A DNA stretch of 64,000 bases from an uncultured Prevotellaceae bacterium (GTDB lineage: Bacteria; Bacteroidota; Bacteroidia; Bacteroidales; Bacteroidaceae): contig ONLL01000012.1 of the NCBI GenBank assembly GCA_900318685.1, positions 1-64,000 of the forward strand. Reading direction: 5' to 3'. This document shows positions 33,638 through 42,542 of this stretch, one piece after another (the first letter of the stretch is position 1; each line of letters begins with the position of its first letter). A program made the translations under genes and the position numbers. The notes beneath the pieces were generated by a model, which was not told where the DNA came from, did no database searches, and saw nothing but the letters and a program-made list of their open reading frames with translations.

Positions 33638-34927
33638 TTATTGATTGCTTTTCTTTCCAAACGAAGGGTCAATCTTGATGCAGGCTGCCACGAGGAACGT
33701 GACGCTGCATAGTGCCATCACGATGATGAAGAATGTGCTGTAGCCGACCGAGTCCTTCAGGTATCCGGAGAACATGGCAGGCACCTGCAGACCGAGATAG
33801 CTGATACCAGTGCAGATGGCATAGTGCGAAGTCTTGAACTCGCCCATCGAGAAGTAGAGCATGTAGAGTGTCAGAGCCGTGAATCCCAGTCCATAGCCAA
33901 ACTGCTCGATAAAGATGCAGGTGCTGATGAGCAGCATGTTGGATGGCATGCTGAGACTCATCCATACATAGACAATGTCGGGAAGGGTGATGGCGCACAC
34001 CATGGGCCAGAGCCATCGCTTCAGCCCGTCGCGGCTGGCCAGCCATCCTCCGACGATACCACCTAGTAGCAGGCCGATGAGTCCTACGGTGCCATAGGAT
34101 AAACCAAACTGTGCCAGCGTCAGCCCCAGTCCTCCGTCTTCTTGCGGACGTGTGAGGAAGGTCTTACTCATAGCATTGAGCAATGCTTCAGGGAATCTGT
34201 AGAACAGGATAAAGATAATGGCTGCCAGCATGGCACGCCAAGGCATCTTGTGTATGAAGGCAATCAGCATCTTCTTCAGTCCCTTGGCAATTTCGATAGC
34301 CGAAGTGTTGTGTCTGACGTCAGCATCAGCATGTGGCATGATATACGAATGATACAGCCAGATGGCCAGGAACAATGCTGCAGTGGCATAGAACACAAGG
34401 CTCCACGCGAAAGCATTGCTGTCGGGGTAGACTTTTTGTAGCAGTCCAGCCACAGGCACTAGCACGCCATTACCAAAGATGACTGCCAGACGGTAGAACG
34501 TGTTTCTGATGCCCACAAACCATGCTTGCTTGTGCTCGTCTAGCTCCAGCATATAATAGCCATCAGCAGCAATGTCGTGAGTTGCGCTCGAGAAGGCCAT
34601 GAGGAAGAAGCAGAACATGGTGCCTTGGAACCAGAAGTCGGTGTTCAGTGTAAAGGCGATGCCGGCCAGTGACGAACCCAGCAGAAGCTGCGTCAGCAGC
34701 ACCCACCAGCGCTTTGTCTTGTAGAGGTCAACGAATGGGCTCCACAGAGGCTTGATAATCCATGGCAGCCCTAGCCATCCTGTATAGAGACCAATCTCTG
34801 TGTCTGTCAGCCCCATTTGCATATAGAGCACAACTGCCACTGAGGTCACAATAACGTTGGGTAGGCCCTCGGCCATATAGAGCGTGGGTACCCAAACCCA
34901 TGGATTGCGTGTTTTAACTTGTTTCAT
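33638..34927 (-). CDS. MFS permease, AmpG-like
   Basis: A 429-residue major-facilitator protein with about 12 membrane segments. The opening YMAEGLPNVIVTSVAVVLYM (shown to 20 residues), the LGLPWIIKPLWSPFVDLY loop and HDIAADGYYM are characteristic of AmpG-type permeases, which import anhydro-muropeptides or GlcNAc-anhMurNAc for wall recycling. A SpoIID/LytB-domain protein is encoded two genes upstream on the same strand, which supports a wall-recycling context. The exact substrate is not proven. Confidence 0.82.
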   Translation of the reverse strand: MKQVKTRNPWVWVPTLYMAEGLPNVIVTSVAVVLYMQMGLTDTEIGLYTGWLGLPWIIKPLWSPFVDLYKTKRWWVLLTQLLLGSSLAGIAFTLNTDFWFQGTMFCFFLMAFSSATHDIAADGYYMLELDEHKQAWFVGIRNTFYRLAVIFGNGVLVPVAGLLQKVYPDSNAFAWSLVFYATAALFLAIWLYHSYIMPHADADVRHNTSAIEIAKGLKKMLIAFIHKMPWRAMLAAIIFILFYRFPEALLNAMSKTFLTRPQEDGGLGLTLAQFGLSYGTVGLIGLLLGGIVGGWLASRDGLKRWLWPMVCAITLPDIVYVWMSLSMPSNMLLISTCIFIEQFGYGLGFTALTLYMLYFSMGEFKTSHYAICTGISYLGLQVPAMFSGYLKDSVGYSTFFIIVMALCSVTFLVAACIKIDPSFGKKSNQ

Positions 34928-34954
34928 TATTGCTTGTATTCAAAGAATAGTGTG

Positions 34955-34986
34955 CAAAGGTAAGCATAAAAAACGATACGAACAAA
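34955..34986 (-). promoter_or_regulatory. Promoter of the AmpG-like gene
   Basis: Minus-strand TTTG (34986-34983), 20-bp spacer, TACCTTTG (34962-34955): a perfect Bacteroidetes promoter 28 bp before the ATG. Confidence 0.85.
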
Positions 34987-35089
34987 TAAAAAGGGAGAAA
35001 ATGATCGGAACATGGTCTCGCTGATGAAGACCTTGCCCGTAAGTCCGGATGGAACCAGGATGTCTTCAGACCTTGCCGTTCAGGCAGCA

Positions 35090-35689
35090 TTATTCCATGT
35101 AGTCCATTTTCACCACGATGACCCTGATGTTCTGGTCTTTCTTCTTGGTCAGCACCTTGGCAATGTGCCAGTCAGTAGGGAAGAAAATCACAAACTGACC
35201 TTGCTTGACGTTGAAGAAGTTGGTCTTCTCAGGGACATAGTTGTAGCGCATCACATCCTTTCGCTCGTCATATTCCTTCTTGATGGTACTCGACTCATGG
35301 TCGAGCAACGCAAAGCCCTCAGTGCCTTTCACCACCAGTTGGAAGTCTATCTTCTTGCGATGGCTTTCTGTGTCGCGTTTGTCCAAGGGACCGTTCTCCG
35401 AGTCTTCCACGCTGGCTACGAGCGTCGAGTTGGGGATGGGATGCCGGCCGGCGGGAATGGCCAACAGGTCGGTGGACTTCAGCCAGTTGAAGAGCGTCTG
35501 CCACTGGGCTTCATTCTTGTGATACTGGACGTAGAACTGATCGACATCGAGTGTCTTGTGGGCTTTGGCAGTTGTGAAACCGCATCGCCACTCGCCTTGT
35601 TTCATCCACTGGCGAGCTTCCTTGGTCTGGGCTGTCATACTGACGGTAAAGGCCAGCATCAGCAGCACAACGGTGAATAATCTTTTCAT
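35090..35689 (-). CDS. YhcH/YjgK/YiaL family protein, secreted
   Basis: The start at 35689 gives a signal peptide (MKRLFTVVLLMLAFTVSMTA) and 199 residues; a longer frame from 35794 overlaps the upstream gene. The body matches the YhcH/YjgK/YiaL (DUF386) cupin-like family, with GQFVIFFPTDWHIAK near the metal-site end. Members are linked to sugar or sialic acid metabolism and may act as sugar anomerases. Export is unusual for the enteric members. It lies 13 nt after the giant fusion gene and is likely cotranscribed with it. Confidence 0.82.
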   Translation of the reverse strand: MKRLFTVVLLMLAFTVSMTAQTKEARQWMKQGEWRCGFTTAKAHKTLDVDQFYVQYHKNEAQWQTLFNWLKSTDLLAIPAGRHPIPNSTLVASVEDSENGPLDKRDTESHRKKIDFQLVVKGTEGFALLDHESSTIKKEYDERKDVMRYNYVPEKTNFFNVKQGQFVIFFPTDWHIAKVLTKKKDQNIRVIVVKMDYME

Positions 35690-35702
35690 AGTGAGATCGT
35701 TT

Positions 35703-38700
35703 TTAATATAGTTGTTTGATTTCTGCTCCTTGATAATAGTATTGCAGGATATGGCGGTAGTCGTGGCCGTCTCGACCCATGACGGCTGCACCAATCTGGC
35801 AAAGGCCTACACCGTGACCCCAACCGTGACCTGTAAGCACGAAACTTCTGTCAGCGGTACGTGTTACATCGAAGGCAGAGCTGTAGAGATGGGTCTCACT
35901 GAGTGTTCGCCGAATCTCGAGTTCCTTACCAATGATGAACGCCCCTTTCGTACCCACAATTTTCAGCCGCCAGATGCGTCCGCTCTTGCCGCGACTAAGG
36001 GGAACCAGATCGACTATATCGCCCAAATCCATCTTCAGCTTCCTGCTGATGAGTTCAGTAAGCTGTGAAGGCGTATAGACAACTCGCCAGTCGTGGAAGT
36101 CAGTGGTTTCAAGGTCATAGTTGTTGAGAACTTGATGCAGCAAGTCGGCATCGTGGGTGTCGCAGTAAGGGCATTCCACGCTCTGCAGATAGGGCTTGGG
36201 AGTGTCTTCCCAGCAGTATTGGAATTCTTCTGTTCGACCTCCACAGCATTTCGAGAAACGCGCATCGCAGATGTGCCCATCGTAAGTGAGCACCTGACCG
36301 CGAGTAGCTCTGACAGCCTGAGCCACCACGGGCGAAGTAGCACGTGTGATGCCTTGATAGCGCTGGCAGTGGTCATCGGCACAGACATCGAACAGTGTAT
36401 GCTCTTCGTGGTCGTACCAGCGTATCAACTCGTCTTCTTTCTTGATGAAGGAGAAGAAGCCGTCGGTACCGTTCTTGCCTTTTTCTTCTTTTCGCTCTTT
36501 CTGGCATAGAAGCCACGAGCGGGATATGACAGCATGAGCCTTGAGTAGCTCGAGTGATGAACTGGCACTCATCTCGCTGGAGATGACGCTTTCCAGATAG
36601 TCTTCAACAGGCAGCTCGTTGATGGCCAGCACGCTGTCGGCCTCGATGAGCAGCCGCAATGCTCCGCGGAATGTCTGCCGCTCGCGACGCTCCCAGTGGA
36701 AACCATTGCCTATAGTCACATCGTTGAGGGTAAAGGAGGCATCAGGCTCCAGAGGTGTGAAGGTAAGCTGGCGATACTGCTGTCCGCGCCATGCCAGGCC
36801 TCCTTCTGCCAGTTCGACGCTCTGCATGCCCTGAATATTTTCGCCTTTGGCCTGATAGTTGCCGTTGAGGCAGAAATCGATACGCTGGGCACTGACAATG
36901 CCTACGGAGACAGTAGGGTTGGACGGCAACTGTGAGGGATTGGCATCGGTAGACATTAGGCTTGGCAGGAGCATCTGCAGCAGTTCGTCCTTGTCGATGG
37001 AGCATTCTTGCAGGATGGCTAAAGCCGTATCAGCATCCAGCTTGTGGAAATCTTCTGCTCGTGGGGTAATCATCAGTCCACTCATGTCGAGCGCACCTGG
37101 ACTGATCATCAACTGTCTGTCGTCATTGCGATAGTAGCAGTCTGGACGATGCTTCTTGCGTGGGAATACGACCGAAAGATAGTTCTCGCCGTCGTGCCAG
37201 GCCACAATGTTCATCATTGGCTCCTGTTCGTTCTTCTCACCTTGTGTGTCGAGGATTTCGTAGAGTCGTACAAAGAGTCGTTCACTGGCCTTGCGACCCT
37301 TCGAACGGATGAGCAGTGCACTGCAGGGATAGTCTTCTATCAGAGCGAGCTGAGCATCGGGAGCAGGCTGCAACAGTGTCTTTAGGTGAATCGACAGGCG
37401 CTGCCATTCACGTTGAAGTGGCAGCAGCCCGCTGGTGCCTGCCTGCAAATGTGCATGGTCGGGAGCAGATGCTCCACACTGTGGGCCATTGTAGAATACG
37501 GTCAGTTCAGGATGCTTGCTCAGCAGCAACAGCATCTGCCCATACATCGGACTGATGCGCTGTGGCTGATGGAGGCTAGTGGGCAGGGTGAAGTGCATGG
37601 GCAGGATGGGGTAGGGGTTGACCAACAATTCGTAGGCACCTTTCTCCAAGCTTATTGCCAACTGTCTTTGTGGGCGGTTCTCCTTACAAAGGAAACAGGG
37701 ACGCTTGTCGAGAGCCGCCTTGTCGATGCTGGCTCCTGTAGAGCGTATGCGGGCAGGATTGAACTGTACTTTCAGTGTGAACTGTCCTGCTGACAGCTCT
37801 TTTGTCTCTATATCTGTCAGCTCACGATAGCGTTGCAAGGTCTCAGGCCACTCGCGCAGCTGACGGTCGAAGAACCGCTCCAGGGCAGAACTCTCCTCTT
37901 TCCGTTCTCCACGCTCCTCCTCGTTCATGCGCTGCCGGGCTTTGATCTCCATGGTTCGCAGGCTGTCCTTGTAGAGGTTGTTCTGGTTTACACGCTCCGT
38001 GCTGAGTGCTGCGTCGCTGTTGCCCTCCCATCTACGGCAGAGGTATAGCTCGTCGTAGATACGCCCGATGCGGTAGCGTCGTGAAAAAGCCAGTCCCATG
38101 GCATAGTCTTCGCCATAGGAGGTATTAGGCAGCTGCAGTTGTCGCAGTATCGGCGTGAAGAAAGCCCGCGGGGCACCAAGGCCATTGATGCGCAGGGCAT
38201 TGTTAGGACCATTGCTGTCAGTCCACTCACGATGGTCGATGAGTCCAGGAGGAAGTGTCTCTAGTTGGAAGTTGCAAATGCGGTAGCTGCCCACGATCAT
38301 CGCTGCTTTCTGCTTCTTGAAGGCATCGACAATGCGCTGCAGGGTCTTTTCTGAAGAATAGAGGTCGTCGCTGTCCAGTTGTACGGCAAAGCGTCCGCAG
38401 TGTGGGTCGTTGATGGCCATGTTCCAGCATCCGCCTATGCCCAGGTCTGTTCGTTGAGGCTGGAGGTGGATGAGGGCATTTTGTTTGTTGTCATGGCATG
38501 ACAACATACTTGACAGGAGTGCCGTGGTGCCGTCGCTGGAGTGGTTGTCGACCACGATGACGTTGAACGGGAAGTTCGTCTTTTGTGCGAGGGCGCTCTC
38601 TACGGCATCCTGAATGGTGCGCACACGGTTGAAGACAGGGATGATGACGGAAGCCTCCACTGGGAAGGGCTGCTCGTCGAAGTCGATGTCTGCATAGGCT

Positions 38701-39365
38701 GCGGTGTCGATGAGTGCATGGATGGTGCTCAGGTGATTGGTGACTGCCTTTTCCATCTCTATCTGTACGTCGCGGTTGGCAGGATTCACATAGTCGAATT
38801 GCTTTACGCCTGAGGCTCTGTTGTCAGTCTCGACCTCTGTGTAGAGGTATTCACTCAGGTGAAGCAAGTCGCCATGACGGCTCAGGAAGAGTCGCACGTC
38901 GTACAGACCGGCATATATATAAGATGTGTTGTCAGATACCGTTTCTGCCCATTGCTTTAGCAGACTGGTACGCAACAGAAGCAGCGAGCCGAAGTCAAAG
39001 TCATTGCGCACAGATCCCAGCTGATAGTCGATGACGGGGTGACGCTCCTCCCTCCATTCTCCGCTCTCTGCTTTTCGTTCTCTTCTGTCGGCGTAGACCA
39101 TGGCAGCCCCACTGTCATCGGCCGCACGGGCCATACGTTCCAGTGCACCTTCGCCCAGCACCAGGTCAGTTGCTTTAGTCACCAGCACGGTATAATCGGC
39201 CTTGGCCTTTGTGGCAATTGTCTGCATCGTCTGGGTGGAAGGCAGGCTTTCGATATCTTCCACGAAAATAGCCCTCACTACGGGCAGACCCTTCACTTGC
39301 TCTGTGATTGATGCAACAGTATTCTCATCGCCTTTGGGCAGGAAAAAGTCAATCCTTCTATTCAT
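35703..39365 (-). CDS. Giant fusion: glycosyltransferase GT2 + DUF4922 (HIT-like) + SpoIID/LytB
   Basis: About 1,220 residues from ATG 39365; an upstream TTG at 39386 falls in the -7 promoter element and is rejected. Residues about 238-470 are a family 2 glycosyltransferase ([31 protein letters not shown], acidic QLDSDDLY near 330, SYGEDYAMG). Residues about 545-800 match DUF4922, related to HIT-type nucleotidyltransferases/phosphorylases, with [10 protein letters not shown] near 555 and the HxH motif [11 protein letters not shown] near 637. Residues about 830-1220 are a SpoIID/LytB domain ([15 protein letters not shown] near 918, [24 protein letters not shown]). SpoIID proteins cleave or help remodel peptidoglycan outside the cell, yet no signal peptide is visible here. 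It is divergent from the sugar-kinase operon. Confidence 0.88.
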   Translation of the reverse strand: MNRRIDFFLPKGDENTVASITEQVKGLPVVRAIFVEDIESLPSTQTMQTIATKAKADYTVLVTKATDLVLGEGALERMARAADDSGAAMVYADRRERKAESGEWREERHPVIDYQLGSVRNDFDFGSLLLLRTSLLKQWAETVSDNTSYIYAGLYDVRLFLSRHGDLLHLSEYLYTEVETDNRASGVKQFDYVNPANRDVQIEMEKAVTNHLSTIHALIDTAAYADIDFDEQPFPVEASVIIPVFNRVRTIQDAVESALAQKTNFPFNVIVVDNHSSDGTTALLSSMLSCHDNKQNALIHLQPQRTDLGIGGCWNMAINDPHCGRFAVQLDSDDLYSSEKTLQRIVDAFKKQKAAMIVGSYRICNFQLETLPPGLIDHREWTDSNGPNNALRINGLGAPRAFFTPILRQLQLPNTSYGEDYAMGLAFSRRYRIGRIYDELYLCRRWEGNSDAALSTERVNQNNLYKDSLRTMEIKARQRMNEEERGERKEESSALERFFDRQLREWPETLQRYRELTDIETKELSAGQFTLKVQFNPARIRSTGASIDKAALDKRPCFLCKENRPQRQLAISLEKGAYELLVNPYPILPMHFTLPTSLHQPQRISPMYGQMLLLLSKHPELTVFYNGPQCGASAPDHAHLQAGTSGLLPLQREWQRLSIHLKTLLQPAPDAQLALIEDYPCSALLIRSKGRKASERLFVRLYEILDTQGEKNEQEPMMNIVAWHDGENYLSVVFPRKKHRPDCYYRNDDRQLMISPGALDMSGLMITPRAEDFHKLDADTALAILQECSIDKDELLQMLLPSLMSTDANPSQLPSNPTVSVGIVSAQRIDFCLNGNYQAKGENIQGMQSVELAEGGLAWRGQQYRQLTFTPLEPDASFTLNDVTIGNGFHWERRERQTFRGALRLLIEADSVLAINELPVEDYLESVISSEMSASSSLELLKAHAVISRSWLLCQKERKEEKGKNGTDGFFSFIKKEDELIRWYDHEEHTLFDVCADDHCQRYQGITRATSPVVAQAVRATRGQVLTYDGHICDARFSKCCGGRTEEFQYCWEDTPKPYLQSVECPYCDTHDADLLHQVLNNYDLETTDFHDWRVVYTPSQLTELISRKLKMDLGDIVDLVPLSRGKSGRIWRLKIVGTKGAFIIGKELEIRRTLSETHLYSSAFDVTRTADRSFVLTGHGWGHGVGLCQIGAAVMGRDGHDYRHILQYYYQGAEIKQLY

Positions 39366-39383
39366 TTTTTGAGTATTTTCCTG

Positions 39384-39391
39384 CAAAAGTA
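39384..39391 (-). promoter_or_regulatory. -7 promoter element of the giant fusion gene
   Basis: Minus-strand TACTTTTG lies 18 bp before ATG 39365. Transcription would begin only about 14 nt before the ATG, and this rules out the upstream TTG as the start. The -33 element is not clear. Confidence 0.6.
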
Positions 39392-39431
39392 ATCATTTTC
39401 TCATGAAATAAAGAATCTTTCGCAAACTTTG

Positions 39432-39463
39432 TTTGGAGGAATGGCGGGAAATGCTTAATTTTG
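39432..39463 (+). promoter_or_regulatory. Promoter of the GHMP kinase operon
   Basis: TTTG (39432-39435), 20-bp spacer, TAATTTTG (39456-39463). With the usual offset the transcript begins about 39467, only two bases before the ATG at 39469, implying a leaderless mRNA. Confidence 0.75.
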
Positions 39464-39468
39464 CACAC

Positions 39469-40617
39469 ATGAACTATCAATATCATATCTTTTCTCCCTA
39501 TCGGGTGTGCCCGTTGGGAGCACATGTCGACCACCAGCATGGACTGGTGACGGGTTTTGCCATCGATAAGGGTGTAGACCTGTGGTTCAACACCCGTGAG
39601 GATGACTTGGTGAAATTAACGTCAAGAACGTTTGAAGGTGATGTGGAGTTTCATGTGAACGCCCCGTCACAAGTGAAAGAACGTCACTGGGGTGACTATG
39701 CCCGTGGAGCAAAGTACGCGCTGCGGAAGCGTTTTGCCCTCAGTCATGGCATCGAAGGCGTGATTCAAGGGTCGCTGCCCGTCGGTGGGCTGTCGAGCAG
39801 TGCCGCTGTGCTCGTGGCTTATGTCATGGCACTTGCCAAGGCCAATGATATCATGCTGCAGCCTTTCGAGGTAGTGAAGATTGCTTCTGAGGCCGAACGT
39901 GAGTATATCGGTCTGAACAACGGCTTGCTGGACCAGGCCTGCATCGCCCTGGGACGCAAGGACGGTCTGCTGTTCCTGGATTGCGACTCTAACGATTACC
40001 GCATCATCAAGCGCAACCCTGATATGCCACCGTTCGAGATAGGCATCTTCTTCTCCGGACTGACGCGTAGCCTGGTGAACAGCGACTATAACCTTCGCGT
40101 CTATGAGTGTAAGACGGCTGCATGGAACATGCTTGCCTATACCGACCAACCCCTGAAAACCTTCGACAAGACGTTCCTCAGGGATATTCCGAAGGCCACG
40201 TTCGAGAAGACTCGCATAGCCATGCCTGCCCGCTTTGCACGCAGGGCAGAGCACTTCTATAGCGAGTATCGGCGAGTGCGTCAGGGAGTGACGGCTTGGG
40301 AGACAGGTAATTTGAAGCTCTTTGGAAAGCTGTCATTCGACTCATGCGAGAGCAGCATTCACAATTATGAGTGTGGCAGTCCCGAGCTGATTGCTATCTA
40401 TGAGGTGATGCGCCAGCTGCCAGGTGTATGGGGCGGACGCTTCTCTGGCGCTGGCTTCAAGGGCGCCTGCATTGCTCTTGTCGATCCTGCCTACAAAGAA
40501 CAGATTCAGCAGCAGCTCACAGAGCGTTATCTCGAACAGTTCCCCGAGTATGAGAATACCTTCCAGGTGTTCTGGGTGAATCCTGATGACGGTGCCCGTT
40601 TTGTGGAGGGTCAATGA
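39469..40617 (+). CDS. GHMP sugar-1-kinase resembling galacturonokinase
   Basis: A 382-residue GHMP kinase. It lacks the galactokinase signature GRxNLIGEHTDYNGG and has SPYRVCPLGAHVDHQ, as I recall it from plant galacturonokinase, with further matching segments YARGAKYAL, the ATP loop GGLSSSAA, YIGLNNGLLDQ, YECGSPELI and GRFSGAGFKGAC. This suggests phosphorylation of a free sugar acid such as D-galacturonate at C1; another hexose or a MurNAc-type sugar cannot be excluded. The next two genes, a nucleotidyltransferase and a UDP-uronate-type 4-epimerase, fit a salvage route to UDP-galacturonate and UDP-glucuronate. ATG 39469 is set by the promoter and homology. Confidence 0.7.
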   Translation: MNYQYHIFSPYRVCPLGAHVDHQHGLVTGFAIDKGVDLWFNTREDDLVKLTSRTFEGDVEFHVNAPSQVKERHWGDYARGAKYALRKRFALSHGIEGVIQGSLPVGGLSSSAAVLVAYVMALAKANDIMLQPFEVVKIASEAEREYIGLNNGLLDQACIALGRKDGLLFLDCDSNDYRIIKRNPDMPPFEIGIFFSGLTRSLVNSDYNLRVYECKTAAWNMLAYTDQPLKTFDKTFLRDIPKATFEKTRIAMPARFARRAEHFYSEYRRVRQGVTAWETGNLKLFGKLSFDSCESSIHNYECGSPELIAIYEVMRQLPGVWGGRFSGAGFKGACIALVDPAYKEQIQQQLTERYLEQFPEYENTFQVFWVNPDDGARFVEGQ

Positions 40618-40632
40618 TAAACTTATGAGTGT

Positions 40633-41397
40633 ATGAAGAATATCGTTATAGCCGCCGGCTACGCCACCCGTCTGGGCGAGCTGACCAAGAACTTCCCCAA
40701 GCCTCTGTTGAAGATAGGCTCATCTACCATCCTCGATCGCATGCTTGCTGACATCGACCGCATACCTGATATCGATGAGCACATCATTATCACCAACCAT
40801 AAGTTTGCACCTATCTTCCAGCAATGGGCTCAGGCGAGTCATTATTCCAAGCCCATAACCGTCATCGATGATGGCACGGAGACCAACGACACCCGTTTGG
40901 GAGCTGTCTGCGACTTGCTGTTGGCCATCAATGGCGAAGGTCAAATCATTGGCGGAGCATCTGGTAATCGCCAGTTAGATGATGACCTGCTTGTTGTGGC
41001 TGCTGATAATATCCTCTATTTCTCCTTCCAGGAGTTTGTCGATTTCTTCCACGAGAAGCACACCTCATGCATTATGTGCCATGAACAGCCCGATATAGAG
41101 AAGTTGCGCCGCACAGGCGTCATCGAGGTCGATGCACAGATGCGTGTGCTCAACATGGAGGAGAAACCCCAGCAGCCTAAGTCGCACTGGGCTGTCCCAC
41201 CTTTCTATATATATAGGAAGGAAGATCTCGACCTTGTCCGCCATGCTGTAGAGAACGGCTGTGGCAAGGATGCCCCAGGCAATCTGGCTCATTACATGGC
41301 CCAGAAGACCATCCTCCATGCCTGGCCCATGAGTGCCGGCCGTTTCGACATTGGCTCCCTCGACACATATTACGAGGCCCAGAATCTTTTCTCCTAG
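40633..41397 (+). CDS. Sugar-phosphate nucleotidyltransferase
   Basis: A 254-residue NTP-transferase with the signature IAAGYATRLGELTKNFPKPL at the N-terminus, VVAADNILYF (metal-binding Asp) and EKPQQPKSHWAVPPFYIY. It should join a sugar-1-phosphate to UTP or dTTP. The position directly after the sugar-1-kinase suggests it acts on that product. MurU-type uridylyltransferases of wall recycling are an alternative relative. The stop codon lies in a tandem repeat that fills the spacer to the epimerase gene. Confidence 0.82.
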   Translation: MKNIVIAAGYATRLGELTKNFPKPLLKIGSSTILDRMLADIDRIPDIDEHIIITNHKFAPIFQQWAQASHYSKPITVIDDGTETNDTRLGAVCDLLLAINGEGQIIGGASGNRQLDDDLLVVAADNILYFSFQEFVDFFHEKHTSCIMCHEQPDIEKLRRTGVIEVDAQMRVLNMEEKPQQPKSHWAVPPFYIYRKEDLDLVRHAVENGCGKDAPGNLAHYMAQKTILHAWPMSAGRFDIGSLDTYYEAQNLFS

Positions 41398-41450
41398 AAT
41401 CTAGTGTTACTAGGATCACTAGGATGACTAGTACTCCTAGAATCCCTAGA
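41393..41450. repeat. Short tandem repeat (ACTAGGATN)
   Basis: Degenerate 9-bp words of the form ACTAGGATC / ACTAGGATG / CCTAGAATC fill the gap between the nucleotidyltransferase stop and the epimerase gene. CTAG tetramers recur every 9-10 bp. Confidence 0.7.
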
Positions 41451-41468
41451 AAAAAAACAAAAAAAGAC

Positions 41469-42533
41469 ATGAACAAGATAACCTTAGAAAACAAAACCCT
41501 CTTCGTCACAGGTGCTGCCGGCTTCATCGGCTCCAACCTGGTGAAGCGCCTGCTCAGCGATACGAAGAGTGCACGCATCATCGGCATCGACAACATGAAC
41601 GACTATTACGACGTGTCGCTCAAGGAGTATCGCCTGGAGCAGCTTCAGGACGAACGTTTCACCTTCATCCGTGGTGACATTGCCAACCGTGATCTCATCG
41701 ATCGCATCTTCCAGGAGTATAAGCCTGCTGTCGTCGTTAATTTGGCAGCACAGGCAGGTGTGCGCTATAGCATCACCAATCCCGATGCCTATATCCAGTC
41801 TAACCTCATAGGTTTCTATAACATCCTTGAGGCCTGCCGCCACTCGTACGACGGAGGTGCTACGGGTGTTGAGCATCTGGTTTATGCCAGCTCCTCCAGT
41901 GTCTATGGCTCGAACAAAAAGGTGCCTTATAGCACTGATGACAAAGTCGATAACCCCGTGTCGCTCTATGCCGCCACGAAGAAGAGCAATGAGCTGCTGG
42001 CACATGCCTACTCCAAGCTCTACAACATCCCTTCCACGGGCTTGCGTTTCTTCACTGTCTATGGTCCTGCCGGAAGACCCGATATGGCCTATTTCGGCTT
42101 TACCAACAAGTTGCTGCGTGGTGAGACCATACAGATATTCAACTATGGCAATTGTCTGCGTGACTTCACCTATGTCGACGACATCGTGGAGGGTGTGGTA
42201 CGCATCATGCAGGGAGCTCCTGAGAAGCATCTTGGCGACGACGGACTGCCTTTGCCGCCATACGCTGTTTACAACATTGGCAACTCCAACCCTGAGAATC
42301 TGCTGGACTTCGTCGATATCCTGCAACAGGAACTCATCCGTGCAGGTGTGCTGCCTGAGGATTATGACTTCGAGGCACACAAGCAGCTGGTGCCCATGCA
42401 GCCTGGCGATGTGCCTGTCACCTTTGCAGATACCTCTGCTCTGGAGCGCGACTATGGTTTTAAGCCTTCTACCTCGCTGCGACAGGGACTGCGCAACTTT
42501 GCTGAGTGGTACAAGCAGTTCTATCAAGTTTAG
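41469..42533 (+). CDS. NAD-dependent epimerase, UDP-glucuronate 4-epimerase type
   Basis: A 354-residue extended SDR with the NAD motif VTGAAGFIGSNL, NLAAQAGVRYSITNPDAYI (shown in part, typical of UDP-glucuronate 4-epimerases), the catalytic YASSSSVYG and YAATKK, and FFTVYGPAGRPDMA. It should interconvert UDP-glucuronate and UDP-galacturonate. This supports a uronic-acid role for the two genes before it. ATG 41469 is chosen; the longer frame from 41424 runs through the repeat spacer. Confidence 0.85.
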   Translation: MNKITLENKTLFVTGAAGFIGSNLVKRLLSDTKSARIIGIDNMNDYYDVSLKEYRLEQLQDERFTFIRGDIANRDLIDRIFQEYKPAVVVNLAAQAGVRYSITNPDAYIQSNLIGFYNILEACRHSYDGGATGVEHLVYASSSSVYGSNKKVPYSTDDKVDNPVSLYAATKKSNELLAHAYSKLYNIPSTGLRFFTVYGPAGRPDMAYFGFTNKLLRGETIQIFNYGNCLRDFTYVDDIVEGVVRIMQGAPEKHLGDDGLPLPPYAVYNIGNSNPENLLDFVDILQQELIRAGVLPEDYDFEAHKQLVPMQPGDVPVTFADTSALERDYGFKPSTSLRQGLRNFAEWYKQFYQV

Positions 42534-42542
42534 AGTTTATAG

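Noticed and set aside
35012-35680. A 222-codon plus-strand frame
   Set aside because: It is the antisense shadow of the YhcH-family gene, which has a signal peptide and family motifs on the minus strand.
39469-40617. Ordinary galactokinase (galK)
   Set aside because: The galactokinase signature is replaced by SPYRVCPLGAHVDHQ, and the neighbours are not Leloir genes; a uronate kinase is a better fit.
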